DNA from: Micromonospora pattaloongensis | GTDB taxonomy: Bacteria > Actinomycetota > Actinomycetes > Mycobacteriales > Micromonosporaceae | Direction of reading: 5' to 3' | DNA: 64,000 bases | NCBI RefSeq assembly: GCF_900107255.1 | Contig: NZ_FNPH01000003.1 | Span: 372,001 to 436,000, forward strand | Shown: piece by piece, positions 1-7,878 of the stretch | Position numbering within the stretch: the first letter of the stretch is position 1 | Layout: the number at the start of each line of letters is the position of its first letter | The notes under the pieces: generated by a model | Databases searched by the model: none | Seen by the model: only the letters and a program-made list of their open reading frames with translations | What the model was told of the DNA's origin: nothing | Made by a program: the position numbers and the translations under genes

Positions 1-422
1 GCCCCGGCGAGCTTCACCCCGTAGGCGAGGGCGTCGCGGGGGCCGTGGATGCCCGGGAACGCGGGCAGCAGCGCGTTGTGGGTGTTGATGTAACGGTCGC
101 CGAAGGCGGCCAGGAAGTGCGCGCCCACCAACTTCAGGAATCCGGCGGAGACCACCAGGTCGGGTTCGTGCTCGGCGACGTGCGCGGTGAGCGCCGCGTC
201 CCAGTCGTCACGCGTCGGATAGTCGGACACCCGGTCCACGAACGTCGGCACCCCGGCGGCGCGCGCCCGGTCCAGCCCCGCGATGCCGTCGCGGTCGGCG
301 CCGACGGCGACCACGCGGGCCCCGTACGCCGGGTCGGCGGCCGCGTCGAGCAGCGCCTGGAGGTTGGACCCGGAGCCGGAGACGAGGACGACGATGCGGG
401 CGGCCGGCGGGGGCACAGTCAC
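1..422 (-). CDS. purN: Phosphoribosylglycinamide formyltransferase (partial, 3' end outside window)
   Basis: Cytosolic enzyme of de novo purine synthesis that transfers a formyl group from 10-formyl-THF to GAR. Only the first ~140 codons of the usual ~200 are present. The N-terminus reads IVVLVSGSGSNLQALLDA, the family's nucleotide-binding loop, and INTHNALLPAFPG carries the catalytic Asn-x-His pair; the catalytic Asp lies beyond the edge. I chose GTG at 422 because a TAGGGT -10 box sits exactly 6 nt upstream (leaderless layout); GTG at 416 is a second in-frame option. It is followed in the genome by the DUF4190/perM/sucCD block, as in mycobacteria. Confidence 0.95.
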   Translation of the reverse strand, partial: MTVPPPAARIVVLVSGSGSNLQALLDAAADPAYGARVVAVGADRDGIAGLDRARAAGVPTFVDRVSDYPTRDDWDAALTAHVAEHEPDLVVSAGFLKLVGAHFLAAFGDRYINTHNALLPAFPGIHGPRDALAYGVKLAG

Positions 423-428
423 GCCAGA

Positions 429-434
429 ACCCTA
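429..434 (-). promoter_or_regulatory. -10 box TAGGGT, leaderless purN promoter
   Basis: On the minus strand TAGGGT (TANNNT class) is followed by 6 nt and then the purN GTG, so transcription should begin at or within a base of the start codon. There is no convincing Shine-Dalgarno sequence. The same layout recurs at guaA, tsaB, alr, acpS, glmS and the aminotransferase gene. Confidence 0.5.
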
Positions 435-612
435 CCGGGCGGCCGGACGCGGTCGTTCGCCGCCCGCGTCCGGCCCACGACCGGCCAGCCGGGACATGTC
501 GACTGTTCGATGGAGCCGGGCATTGGCGCGGAGCAGCTACGCTGCCGGCGCTCGGGCGTTACTGCCCGTTCGATCGAAACTCGGCAGATATCTCCACAGG
601 AGCGCGACTTTC

Positions 613-1089
613 ATGCAGCCCGGCTATCCCGGACAGGATCCCTACGGCCAGCAGCCGTCGGACCCGACCGCGCCGCCCTACCAGGACCCGTACGCCCAGG
701 CGCAGCCGCCGTACGGGCAGCCGGCCCACGGCCAGCCGATGTACGGCCACCCGGGGCACGACCCGTACGCCCCGCCGGCACCCGGCTATCCGATGCCGGG
801 GTACGGCGCCCCGGTCCCGCAGCAGAACAACAACCTCGGACTGATCGGCATGATCGTCGGCATCACCTCGATCGTGCTGGGGCTCTGCTGCGGTTTCTTC
901 GCGTTGCCGCTCGGCATCGCCGGCATCGTGCTCGGCGTGATGGGGCGCACCAAGGCCGATCAGGGGCTGGCCGGCAACCGCGGCCAGGCGCAGGCGGGTC
1001 TGATCTGCGGCGTGATCGGCGCGGTGATCGGCGTCGGCACCGGCATCCTCGGCATCGTGGTCAACCTCGGTGGGGTTTACCAGTTTTAA
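613..1089 (+). CDS. DUF4190-type small membrane protein with Pro/Tyr/Gln-rich N-terminus
   Basis: 158 aa. Residues 1 to about 75 are a disordered Pro/Gly/Tyr/Gln-rich tail (PYGQP-type repeats); the rest holds two hydrophobic helices (LGLIGMIVGITSIVLGLCCGF and a second Gly-rich one near the C-terminus) separated by a short loop with RTKADQGLAG, the usual DUF4190 pattern. The ATG at 613 has an ACAGGAGCG ribosome site 8-10 bases upstream, which excludes the longer frame starting at 283. Function unknown; such proteins are common in actinobacterial membranes. Two shorter relatives lie at 1168 and 3136. Confidence 0.85.
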   Translation: MQPGYPGQDPYGQQPSDPTAPPYQDPYAQAQPPYGQPAHGQPMYGHPGHDPYAPPAPGYPMPGYGAPVPQQNNNLGLIGMIVGITSIVLGLCCGFFALPLGIAGIVLGVMGRTKADQGLAGNRGQAQAGLICGVIGAVIGVGTGILGIVVNLGGVYQF

Positions 1090-1167
1090 GAACGGCCTCG
1101 ATGGGTCATGATCAGCATGGCAACCATGCTGCACGTCAGATAACGGTATGAAACTGGAGGAATATCC

Positions 1168-1434
1168 GTGACCGCCTACCCGCCGCCCCCGCCGCCCGCC
1201 GCCGCCGGCAACGACAAGACGACGCTCTGGGGCGTCCTCGGCATCGTCTTCGCCTTCTGCTGCCTGCCGCTGGGCGTGGTGTTCGCCGTGCTGTCGCTGA
1301 ACGAGGCGAAGAAGTCCGGCAAGCAGCCGACGCTGGCCTACGTCGCGTTCGGCCTGTCTGCCCTGCTCCTCGTGCTCAACATCATCCTGGCGGTCAGCGG
1401 CAACCTGCCGGGCTTCAGCAGCACCGCCCCCTGA
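1168..1434 (+). CDS. Small DUF4190-like membrane protein, paralogue A
   Basis: 88 aa. A short Pro/Ala-rich start (PPPPPPAAAGNDKTTLWGVL) leads into two predicted transmembrane helices joined by NEAKKSGKQPTL. The GTG start has a GGAGG ribosome site at 1156-1160. It is clearly related to the protein at 3136-3387, sharing GND-T-LWGVLGIV and the K-cluster/TLxxxA loop; the two flank the perM gene on the opposite strand. A perfect terminator hairpin follows at 1449-1483. No function can be assigned from sequence. Confidence 0.85.
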   Translation: MTAYPPPPPPAAAGNDKTTLWGVLGIVFAFCCLPLGVVFAVLSLNEAKKSGKQPTLAYVAFGLSALLLVLNIILAVSGNLPGFSSTAP

Positions 1435-1448
1435 TCGACCGGCACAAC

Positions 1449-1483
1449 GGTGGGGCGCTTCCCGATCCGGGAAGCGCCCCACC
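1449..1483. terminator. Bidirectional terminator hairpin
   Basis: Perfect 15-bp inverted repeat (1449-1463 with 1469-1483, 5-nt loop GATCC) between the convergent DUF4190 gene and perM. It has only a weak T-rich tail on the + strand (ctgtttcgg), typical of high-GC actinobacteria. Confidence 0.8.
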
Positions 1484-1516
1484 GGCTGTTTCGGGCCGTC
1501 GGACGAACCGGCCGTG

Positions 1517-2974
1517 TCACGAGCCCGCGAAGACGCGACTCGCGGCGGCGCCGACCAGCGCGCCCACCGTGACGAGCACGGCCGCGGCCGCGGCCACCTG
1601 CCACGGAACGGGACCGATCTCGGCCATCCGGCCACCGCCGAGGGGCCCGCCGGAGGCCATCGCGGCGAGCCCGAGCACGCCACCGGCGACCGGACCGGCG
1701 ATCACGGCCGACGACAGCAGCCCGCCCCACTCCACCGGCGTCCCGTCGCGCTGGGCCGCCCGCCGCCAGCGCCGGCCGAGCAGCAGGCCCGCCCCTATTC
1801 CGGCGACCACCGGCACCGCGAGCAGCACCGCGCCGACGCCACCGGTCGGCCCGTTCGGCAGGCCGGCCAGCAGCGGTACGGCCGGCAGCGGCCCGAGGGT
1901 GACGTCGGTGGTCCTGACCACGGTCCCGGCGCCCACGGCGAACCCCGGACCGAGCAGATAGGACGCGGCCCAGATCGCGGCGTTCGGCGCGTAACCGACG
2001 CTGATCGCGGTGATGCCGGCCTGCCCCGCGACCCCGGTGCGGTAGGCGCCGATCATGTCGCTGGCGTCGCCGCCCCCGGTCGCCACGGCGAGCCCGGCCG
2101 CCCCGGCGCCGGCGCCGAGCACGAGCAGCGCGCCGACCACTCCGGTACGTACGCCGTGCCGCAGCGGCGCCGCGGTGCGACCGGCCAGCGACCAGAGCGC
2201 TCCGGTGGTGCGCACCGCCCCGACGAACGCCGCGACGGCGCCGAAGACAGCGAGGGTGAGCCCGGCGCGCAGCGGCGCGACCGTGGTCGTGGCGGTGCCG
2301 GCGACCAGCGCGACGACGGCGCCCAACAGCCCGTACCCGAGCCCGACCGCGCCCGCGACGGTGAACGCGGCGCCCGCGGAGCCCGACTCCCGCGCGCCGA
2401 TCGCGCGCGTGACGTGCACGCCGGCCCGCGCGACCCGCCAGGCGGCGAGCGCGCCGAGCGCCAGCGGCGGCAGGCCCAGCGGGCCGGCGGAGGTGTCGAG
2501 GGGAACGCCGTGACCGAGGAGCCAGCCCGCGAGCCCGATCCGGGCGGCGCCGGTCAGCCCACCGGTCTGCCCGGCGATCTGCGTCAACCAGAGGACCAGG
2601 GTGACGGGCAGGTACGTGACGAGCGCCGCCCAGCAGGCCGCCACGACGGCGGCGACGGCGAGCGGAGCGCGACCGCGGCGACGGGTCACCGCAGCGCCGG
2701 TCGAACGCGGATGGCGAGGCGGCTCCCCGCCGGCGCGGCCCCGGGCCGATGCCGTGTCTACCGACCGGTCGCGGCCCGCCGCGTCGGCGCGCGGCTCGAT
2801 TCGCGGCGCCGCCGGCCGGTCCCCCGCCGGCGCGCGGTCCCGGACGGATCCGAGCTGGTCCGCGGCCGCCGGTTCCACCCATTGATCGCCGGTCCCGAGC
2901 AGGTCGAGCGGCAGGTCGCTGTCCGATCGGGGATCGGCGGACCGCGGCGGCAGGTCAGGGGTGGTGGGTGGCAT
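1517..2974 (-). CDS. perM: PerM-like (DUF6350) multi-pass membrane protein
   Basis: 485 aa. About 100 charged, Arg/Pro-rich cytoplasmic residues precede roughly nine hydrophobic helices rich in Ala/Gly/Val/Leu (RAPLAVAAVVAACWAALVTY onward). The placement between purN and sucD is that of M. tuberculosis Rv0955, PerM, a DUF6350 protein that supports division at the FtsB level under stress. The assignment rests on topology and synteny rather than on a catalytic motif. Start ATG 2974 has an AGTAGGG element close upstream. The role here is inferred. Confidence 0.8.
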   Translation of the reverse strand: MPPTTPDLPPRSADPRSDSDLPLDLLGTGDQWVEPAAADQLGSVRDRAPAGDRPAAPRIEPRADAAGRDRSVDTASARGRAGGEPPRHPRSTGAAVTRRRGRAPLAVAAVVAACWAALVTYLPVTLVLWLTQIAGQTGGLTGAARIGLAGWLLGHGVPLDTSAGPLGLPPLALGALAAWRVARAGVHVTRAIGARESGSAGAAFTVAGAVGLGYGLLGAVVALVAGTATTTVAPLRAGLTLAVFGAVAAFVGAVRTTGALWSLAGRTAAPLRHGVRTGVVGALLVLGAGAGAAGLAVATGGGDASDMIGAYRTGVAGQAGITAISVGYAPNAAIWAASYLLGPGFAVGAGTVVRTTDVTLGPLPAVPLLAGLPNGPTGGVGAVLLAVPVVAGIGAGLLLGRRWRRAAQRDGTPVEWGGLLSSAVIAGPVAGGVLGLAAMASGGPLGGGRMAEIGPVPWQVAAAAAVLVTVGALVGAAASRVFAGS

Positions 2975-3135
2975 CAGACCCTACTTTGGCACGTCGGCGC
3001 GACGCGTGGAGCGCGACACCACCATCGGCGATCACACTTCGCGGATATTCCGATATTCGATCCGCGTCGGGCGTTAGCGTCTGGGCTGCGCGCCCCGGCC
3101 CGACGGTCCGCCAGCCGCGCAGGTGGGGAGGCCCG

Positions 3136-3387
3136 GTGAGCGCACCGTTCCCGCCGCCGGCGGCGGCGCCCGGAAATGATCACACGCGGTTGTGGGGAGT
3201 GCTCGGCATCGTGGTCGGGATGCTCTGCTGCGGCATCCTCGGGGTCATCTTCGGCGTGCTGTCGATCCAGAACGCCAAACGCTGCGGCCGCTCCCCGACC
3301 CTCGGTTGGATCGCCGTCGTGCTGAGCGCGCTCAACATCGTGGCGTCCGCCGTGCTCGCGGCGACCGGGCGCTACCCGGGCAGGTAG
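3136..3387 (+). CDS. Small DUF4190-like membrane protein, paralogue B
   Basis: 83 aa, paralogue of the 1168-1434 product, with the same layout: SAPFPPPAAAPGNDHTRLWG, a helix with the Cys pair GMLCCGIL, the loop NAKRCGRSPTLGW, and a second helix. GTG 3136 is preceded by GGGGAGG; the longer upstream frame is not supported. It converges on sucD with a shared 20-bp terminator stem. Function unknown. Confidence 0.85.
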   Translation: MSAPFPPPAAAPGNDHTRLWGVLGIVVGMLCCGILGVIFGVLSIQNAKRCGRSPTLGWIAVVLSALNIVASAVLAATGRYPGR

Positions 3388-3391
3388 CGCA

Positions 3392-3433
3392 ACGCCAAGG
3401 GGCCGACCGCGTTCGCGGTCGGCCCCTTGGCGT
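3392..3433. terminator. Bidirectional terminator between DUF4190-like gene and sucD
   Basis: Perfect 20-bp inverted repeat (3392-3411 with 3414-3433) lying between two convergent stop codons; the tip opens to a small TT-containing loop. Well placed to end transcripts from both sides. Confidence 0.85.
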
Positions 3434-3444
3434 CGTACTGCGCC

Positions 3445-4332
3445 TCAGATGGCGGACATGACCTCGCGCATCAGCCGGGCCGTCTCGCTCGGCGTCTTGC
3501 CGACCTTGACGCCGGCCGCCTCCAGCGCCGCCTTCTTGGCGTCCGCGGTGCCGGCCGAGCCGGAGATGATCGCGCCGGCGTGCCCCATGGTCTTGCCGGG
3601 GGGCGCGGTGAAGCCGGCGATGTAGCCGACCACCGGCTTGGTCACGTTGGCCTTGATGAACTCCGCGGCCCGCTCCTCGGCGTCGCCACCGATCTCACCG
3701 ATCATGACGATCGCGTCGGTCTCCGGGTCGTTCTGGAAGGCCGCGAGCGCGTCGATGTGGGTGGTGCCGATGACCGGGTCGCCGCCGATGCCGACGCAGG
3801 TCGAGAAGCCGAAGTCCCGCAGCTCGTACATGAGCTGGTAGGTCAGCGTGCCGCTCTTGCTCACCAGGCCGATCCGGCCGGCGGGCGTGATGTCGGCCGG
3901 GATGATGCCGGCGTTGGAGGCGCCGGGCGACGCGATGCCGGGGCAGTTCGGCCCGATGATCCGGGTCTTGTTGCCCTTCGACACGTTGTACGCCCAGAAC
4001 GCCGCGGTGTCGTGCACCGGAACGCCCTCGGTGATCACCACGGCGAGCGGGATCTCGGCGTCGATCGCCTCGATGACCGCGGCCTTGGTGAACTGCGGCG
4101 GCACGAAGATGACGGTGACGTCGGCACCGGTCTCCTTCATCGCCTCGGCCACGGTCGCGAAGACCGGCAGCGCGGTGCCGTCGAAGTCGACGGTCTGCCC
4201 CGCCTTACGCGGGTTGGTGCCGCCGACGACGTTGGTGCCGGCGGCGAGCATGCGCCGGGTGTGCTTCGAGCCCTCGGAGCCGGTCATCCCCTGCACGATG
4301 ACCTTGGAGTCCTTGGTCAGCCAGATAGCCAT
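3445..4332 (-). CDS. sucD: Succinyl-CoA ligase, alpha subunit
   Basis: Cytosolic TCA-cycle enzyme that converts succinyl-CoA, Pi and NDP to succinate, CoA and NTP. 295 aa, normal length. The N-terminal CoA-binding Rossmann part contains [15 protein letters not shown]; the phosphohistidine is in TMGHAGAI (His about 251). It lies 6 nt downstream of sucC and is certainly co-transcribed with it. Confidence 0.97.
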   Translation of the reverse strand: MAIWLTKDSKVIVQGMTGSEGSKHTRRMLAAGTNVVGGTNPRKAGQTVDFDGTALPVFATVAEAMKETGADVTVIFVPPQFTKAAVIEAIDAEIPLAVVITEGVPVHDTAAFWAYNVSKGNKTRIIGPNCPGIASPGASNAGIIPADITPAGRIGLVSKSGTLTYQLMYELRDFGFSTCVGIGGDPVIGTTHIDALAAFQNDPETDAIVMIGEIGGDAEERAAEFIKANVTKPVVGYIAGFTAPPGKTMGHAGAIISGSAGTADAKKAALEAAGVKVGKTPSETARLMREVMSAI

Positions 4333-4338
4333 GTCAGA

Positions 4339-5535
4339 TCACTGCCCTTCCGGCCGGCTCAGACCAGCCGCAGCCAGCTCCGCGGCGCGCTCCGCCGCCC
4401 CGTCCATGGTGTCAACGCGTTCGACGAGCGGGTTGGCCGCATCGTTGAGAATCGCCCGTCCGGCCTCGGCGTTGTTGCCGTCCAGCCGTACGACCAGCGG
4501 CTTCGTCACGGTCTCGCCGCGCTGCTCGAGCAGGGCGAGCGCCTGGATGATGCCGTTGGCGACCTCGTCGCACGCGGTGATCCCGCCGAAGACGTTGACG
4601 AAGACGCTCTTCACGGACGGGTCGGACAGCACGATCTCCAGCCCGTTCGCCATCACGGCCGCGCTCGCGCCGCCACCGATGTCGAGGAAGTTCGCCGGCT
4701 TCACGCCGCTGTGCGCCTCGCCCGCGTACGCGACCACGTCCAGCGTCGACATGACCAGACCCGCGCCGTTGCCGATGATGCCGACCTCACCGTCGAGCTT
4801 GACGTAGTTGAGGTCCTTCTCCTTGGCGCGCTGCTCCAGCGGGTCCACCGACGCCTGGTCGACCAGCGCCTCGTGGTCCGGGTGCCGGAACGCGGCGTTG
4901 CCGTCCAGCGTGACCTTGGCGTCGAGGCAGAGCACCTGGCCGCTGGCGGTCTTGGCCAGGGGGTTGACCTCGACCAGCGTCGCGTCCTCGGCGACGAAGG
5001 TCTGCCACAGCTTGATCGCGATGTCCGCGACCTGGTCGGCGACCTCGGCGGGGAACCTGGCGGCGGTCACGATCTCCCGTGCCTTGGCCTCGTCGACGCC
5101 CGCGATCGGGTCGATCGCGATCTTGGCGACCCGATCCGGCGTCTCCGCGGCGACCTGCTCGATGTCCATGCCGCCGGCCACGCTGGCGATGCACAGGAAC
5201 GTGCGGTTCGCGCGGTCGAGCAGGTACGAGAGGTAGTACTCCTCGGCGATGTCCGCGGTCACGGTGATCATGACCTTGTGGACGGTGTGTCCCTTGATGT
5301 CCATGCCGAGGATGTCGGTGGCGCGGGCCACCGTCTCGTCGGCCCCCTCGGCGAGCTTCACCCCGCCGGCCTTACCCCGGCCACCGACCTTCACCTGAGC
5401 CTTGACAACCACGCGGCCGCCGAGGCGCTCGGCGATCGCGCGGGCCTCCTCCGGGGTCGTGGCGACGCCGCCGGCGAGCACGGGCAAGCCGTGTCGCTCG
5501 AACATGTCGCGCCCCTGGTACTCGTACAGGTCCAC
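4339..5535 (-). CDS. sucC: Succinyl-CoA ligase, beta subunit
   Basis: 398 aa. The N-terminal ATP-grasp begins [18 protein letters not shown], with [16 protein letters not shown] for nucleotide binding; the C-terminal CoA-ligase domain carries [13 protein letters not shown] near its phosphate-binding loop. I chose the GTG at 5535 because family members start at this DLYEYQ sequence; the longer upstream frame is non-homologous. A -35/-10 pair lies about 100 nt upstream and a 20-bp palindrome lies in the leader. Confidence 0.95.
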   Translation of the reverse strand: MDLYEYQGRDMFERHGLPVLAGGVATTPEEARAIAERLGGRVVVKAQVKVGGRGKAGGVKLAEGADETVARATDILGMDIKGHTVHKVMITVTADIAEEYYLSYLLDRANRTFLCIASVAGGMDIEQVAAETPDRVAKIAIDPIAGVDEAKAREIVTAARFPAEVADQVADIAIKLWQTFVAEDATLVEVNPLAKTASGQVLCLDAKVTLDGNAAFRHPDHEALVDQASVDPLEQRAKEKDLNYVKLDGEVGIIGNGAGLVMSTLDVVAYAGEAHSGVKPANFLDIGGGASAAVMANGLEIVLSDPSVKSVFVNVFGGITACDEVANGIIQALALLEQRGETVTKPLVVRLDGNNAEAGRAILNDAANPLVERVDTMDGAAERAAELAAAGLSRPEGQ

Positions 5536-5559
5536 GTTTGCGCGTCCCGTTCCGTCTCC

Positions 5560-5579
5560 GCGGCGCGACGTCGCGCCGC
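5560..5579. repeat. 20-bp perfect palindrome in the sucC leader
   Basis: GCGGCGCGACGTCGCGCCGC, a perfect self-complementary 20-mer 24 nt upstream of the sucC start and downstream of its predicted transcription start. It could be an operator or a 5'-UTR hairpin. Confidence 0.7.
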
Positions 5580-5636
5580 CGCCAGCGAGAAATGTGGATG
5601 GCATCCGTCCCAGAATGTGACGGGGCCATCTGGCGC

Positions 5637-5664
5637 AGCCTAGCGACACGGGCACCGGTGGCAA
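5637..5664 (-). promoter_or_regulatory. sucCD promoter
   Basis: Minus-strand -35 TTGCCA (5664-5659), 16-nt spacer and -10 TAGGCT (5642-5637), close to the primary sigma consensus. The predicted transcript has a ~95-nt leader containing the 20-bp palindrome. Confidence 0.6.
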
Positions 5665-6079
5665 CCGGCCGGGCGGGGCATGTGCGGTAATGCACAGCGC
5701 CATTTCCGGCGATCAGCGGCGCGTTTCCCGGTTTCGTCGGCGCGGCGGCGCCCGCTCGCGCCGACACCGCCGCGGTGAGCGGACCGGGCAGCGTCCCCGC
5801 GGGGAAGCGCGCGAGCGCGCCCATGATCTCTTACGGCCGCCGGCGCCTGACACACCTGCTCGACCGCTTCCCAGGGCAGCCGGCTCGCCGGCGCGCGGCC
5901 CCGCCCTCCGGCCCCGCCGGGCGGAATGCCGGACGGCGGCAATGCCGGGAAAGTTTGCCGGCGTCCACGTAACCCCCGCGCGGGGGCGTCGTTGATTGAA
6001 ATGTCGGAGCGCTACGGCGGGACGACGAAGACGGCCGATGCCCTGTCGGTCGAGGGGTGGCGGCGGGGCATCGTGCATG

Positions 6080-6116
6080 GAGAGGCCGGACGTGTGAGGG
6101 GTGCGTCCGGCCTCTC
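6080..6116 (-). terminator. Terminator hairpin downstream of the B12-binding gene
   Basis: 13-bp perfect stem (6080-6092 with 6104-6116) with an 11-nt loop, about 120 nt past the stop codon at 6236. No strong T tract. Confidence 0.55.
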
Positions 6117-6235
6117 ACCTATTCCGCGCTGACCGCGATTCCGCGTCCGCGCTATTGCGCGGCCGCGCGATCCCGCTCTCCCGCGCCGCGGATCACGCAC
6201 TCTGCCGGATCCGGGCCCCTGCGGGCGGGTCGGAT

Positions 6236-6640
6236 TCAGGCGACGGGGGCGGCCACGTTGCCGCGGACCCACTCGACGATCGACTGGGTGGTCGCGCCCG
6301 GGGTGAAGATCTTGGCGACGCCGAGCTTGGTCAGCTCCGGGATGTCGGCGTCCGGGATGATGCCGCCGCCGAACACCACGATGTCCTCGGCGTCGCGCTC
6401 GGCGAGCAGCTCGATGACCCGGCGGAAGAGCGTCATGTGCGCCCCGGAGAGCACGGAGAGCCCGATCGCGTCCGCGTCCTCCTGGATCGCGGTCTCCACG
6501 ATCTTCTCCGGGGTCTGGTGCAACCCGGTGTAGATGACCTCCATGCCGGCGTCGCGCAGCGCCCTCGCGACGACCTTGGCGCCTCGGTCGTGCCCGTCCA
6601 GCCCGGGCTTCGCGACGACGACCCGAATCCGAGAACTCAT
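6236..6640 (-). CDS. Cobalamin-binding small subunit, IcmB / methylmalonyl-CoA mutase C-domain type
   Basis: 134 aa. Binds adenosylcobalamin in base-off form: the DxHxxG motif is in [14 protein letters not shown], followed by the SxL segment (GLSVLSGAH) and the GG loop (VFGGGIIPD). Closely resembles Streptomyces IcmB, the small subunit of isobutyryl-CoA mutase, which needs a separate large catalytic subunit. No large subunit is encoded nearby, so the partner must lie elsewhere. ATG 6640 is chosen because homology starts there and GGAAGG lies upstream; the extension to 6817 is Arg/Pro-rich and unlike the family. Confidence 0.85.
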   Translation of the reverse strand: MSSRIRVVVAKPGLDGHDRGAKVVARALRDAGMEVIYTGLHQTPEKIVETAIQEDADAIGLSVLSGAHMTLFRRVIELLAERDAEDIVVFGGGIIPDADIPELTKLGVAKIFTPGATTQSIVEWVRGNVAAPVA

Positions 6641-7030
6641 CAGCGCAACACCTTCCGAGGACGACCGTGGGCTCACCTGAACGAACGGTAACCCAGGCGG
6701 CGCGGGCGCGGGGAGAGCGCCCCTAGGGGTACGCCCTGAGCGTCTCGCGCCCGAGCCACCCCAGCTGACGATCCGTCCCACTCTATGTAACTGAGGGTCA
6801 CTAACGAGCGTACGCACAAATGGTTATGAATCCCGGCATTCTACAGCGGACAGTCGCACTGACCATCACTAATTTGGCGGTTCAACTTGTAACGCGCCTA
6901 GGGGTTGGCTACCGTGTCCCACGGTTGTCATCCGGTCTCCGATTGGTTGACGACGCGGCCAGCAAGCGTTCATCACCGGTTCACCGACGCTCGCGATACC
7001 GCCTGACTGACCCGACAACGGAGGGTGTGC
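6641..7030. other. 390-bp divergent intergenic region
   Basis: Separates the B12-binding gene (minus) from the M23 peptidase gene (plus). It contains an imperfect 19-bp dyad, GTAACTGA-GGG-TCACTAAC at 6787-6805 (6 of 8 arm positions pair), and the peptidase promoter. I looked for the GGGGGA-type core of the c-di-AMP (ydaO) riboswitch often found before actinobacterial wall hydrolases and did not see it. No gene seen. Confidence 0.5.
6887..6915 (+). promoter_or_regulatory. Candidate promoter of the M23 peptidase gene
   Basis: TTGTAA (6887-6892), exactly 17 nt, then TACCGT (6910-6915, TANNNT class). This predicts a leader of about 110 nt containing an imperfect hairpin formed by GCAAGCGT and ACGCTCGC near 6962-6994. 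Confidence 0.4.
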
Positions 7031-7750
7031 GTGCGCCAGCGCCTGTCGTCTGAGCCCGACCGATATCGCGGGCGCCGCCGCGTACCCACCCCGCCGCGCA
7101 GCCGCTACGCCGCCGTCGTGACCACCGCCTTCGTCGGCGCCGGTGTGGTCGCCCTCGGCGCCGGGGCCGCGCTCCCGGACGCCAAGACGATGAGCCCGTC
7201 GGCCCTGGCCGACCTGGAGAACGCCGCCGCGACCAGCGCCGACGTCGCCTCCCGCGGAGACGACGCAGGCCGCGCCTCGCGTGACACGGAGCGCGCTGCG
7301 CTCGCGACCTCGATGACGCAGGCCGCGCCCGACGTCTGGCTGCTGCCGCTGAAGGGCTACACCTTCACCTCCCCGTACGGCATGCGCTGGGGCAAGCTCC
7401 ACGGCGGCATCGACCTCGCCGCCCCGGAGGGCACCCCCTACCGCGCCATCCACGCCGGCACCGTGACGCTCGCCGGCTGGAACGGCGGCTACGGCTACTG
7501 CGTCATCGTGCGGCACGACGACGGCACCGAGTCGGTCTACGGCCACTCCTCCCGGATCAACGTCAAGGTCGGCCAGAAGGTCAAGGCCGGCGACGTGCTG
7601 GGTGCGGTCGGCAACACCGGCCACTCGTACGGCGCCCACCTGCACCTCGAGGTGCACGTCAACGGAGAGGCCAAGGACCCGATCCCGTGGCTGCGGGACA
7701 AGGACGTCGACATCAAGATGCAGCTGGACAACGCCTACGGCGTGCAGTGA
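7031..7750 (+). CDS. M23 family zinc metallopeptidase (peptidoglycan endopeptidase type)
   Basis: 239 aa. An Arg-rich N-terminus, then a hydrophobic signal anchor (YAAVVTTAFVGAGVVALGAG) and an Ala-rich linker lead to a C-terminal LytM/M23 domain with both zinc motifs: HxxxD in KLHGGIDLAAP and HxH in AHLHLEVH. It should act on cell-wall peptide crosslinks outside the membrane. GTG 7031 sits 6 nt after GGAGG (7020-7024), better than GTG 7025, which overlaps that site. It has the position of Rv0950c beside sucC and uvrD1. Confidence 0.9.
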   Translation: MRQRLSSEPDRYRGRRRVPTPPRSRYAAVVTTAFVGAGVVALGAGAALPDAKTMSPSALADLENAAATSADVASRGDDAGRASRDTERAALATSMTQAAPDVWLLPLKGYTFTSPYGMRWGKLHGGIDLAAPEGTPYRAIHAGTVTLAGWNGGYGYCVIVRHDDGTESVYGHSSRINVKVGQKVKAGDVLGAVGNTGHSYGAHLHLEVHVNGEAKDPIPWLRDKDVDIKMQLDNAYGVQ

Positions 7751-7763
7751 TCTTCGCGACACC

Positions 7764-7800
7764 AAAAGTCGCCCGCGCCGCTGAGGCCCGGGCGACTTTT
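7764..7800 (+). terminator. Intrinsic terminator of the M23 gene
   Basis: 12-bp stem (7764-7775 with 7789-7800) containing AAAAGTCGCCCG, with the 3' arm ending in a TTTTT run: a classical rho-independent terminator, also able to serve pcrA from the other side. Confidence 0.9.
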
Positions 7801-7878
7801 TCGTGCCGACCCCCGGATGCCGCTGACTGACCGTCACCGTCGCGGCCCCCACCCGGGCGGGTCGGGGCCGCGACGGGA

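Larger units (their letters stand above)
5536..6235. other. 700-bp intergenic region
   Basis: Between sucC and the B12-binding gene, both on the minus strand. It holds the sucC promoter and leader palindrome at one end and a terminator hairpin (6080-6116) at the other. The short frames inside are low-complexity Arg/Pro/Ala translations without ribosome sites, so I call no gene. No tRNA-like cloverleaf was seen. Confidence 0.6.

Noticed and set aside
5690-6132. Short plus-strand frames in the sucC-icmB gap
   Set aside because: Arg/Pro/Ala-rich translations without ribosome sites, and they overlap the terminator hairpin; treated as non-coding.
6820-7030. c-di-AMP (ydaO) riboswitch before the M23 peptidase
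   Set aside because: Such switches often precede actinobacterial wall hydrolases, but I could not find the conserved GGGGGA-type core or the flanking helices here.
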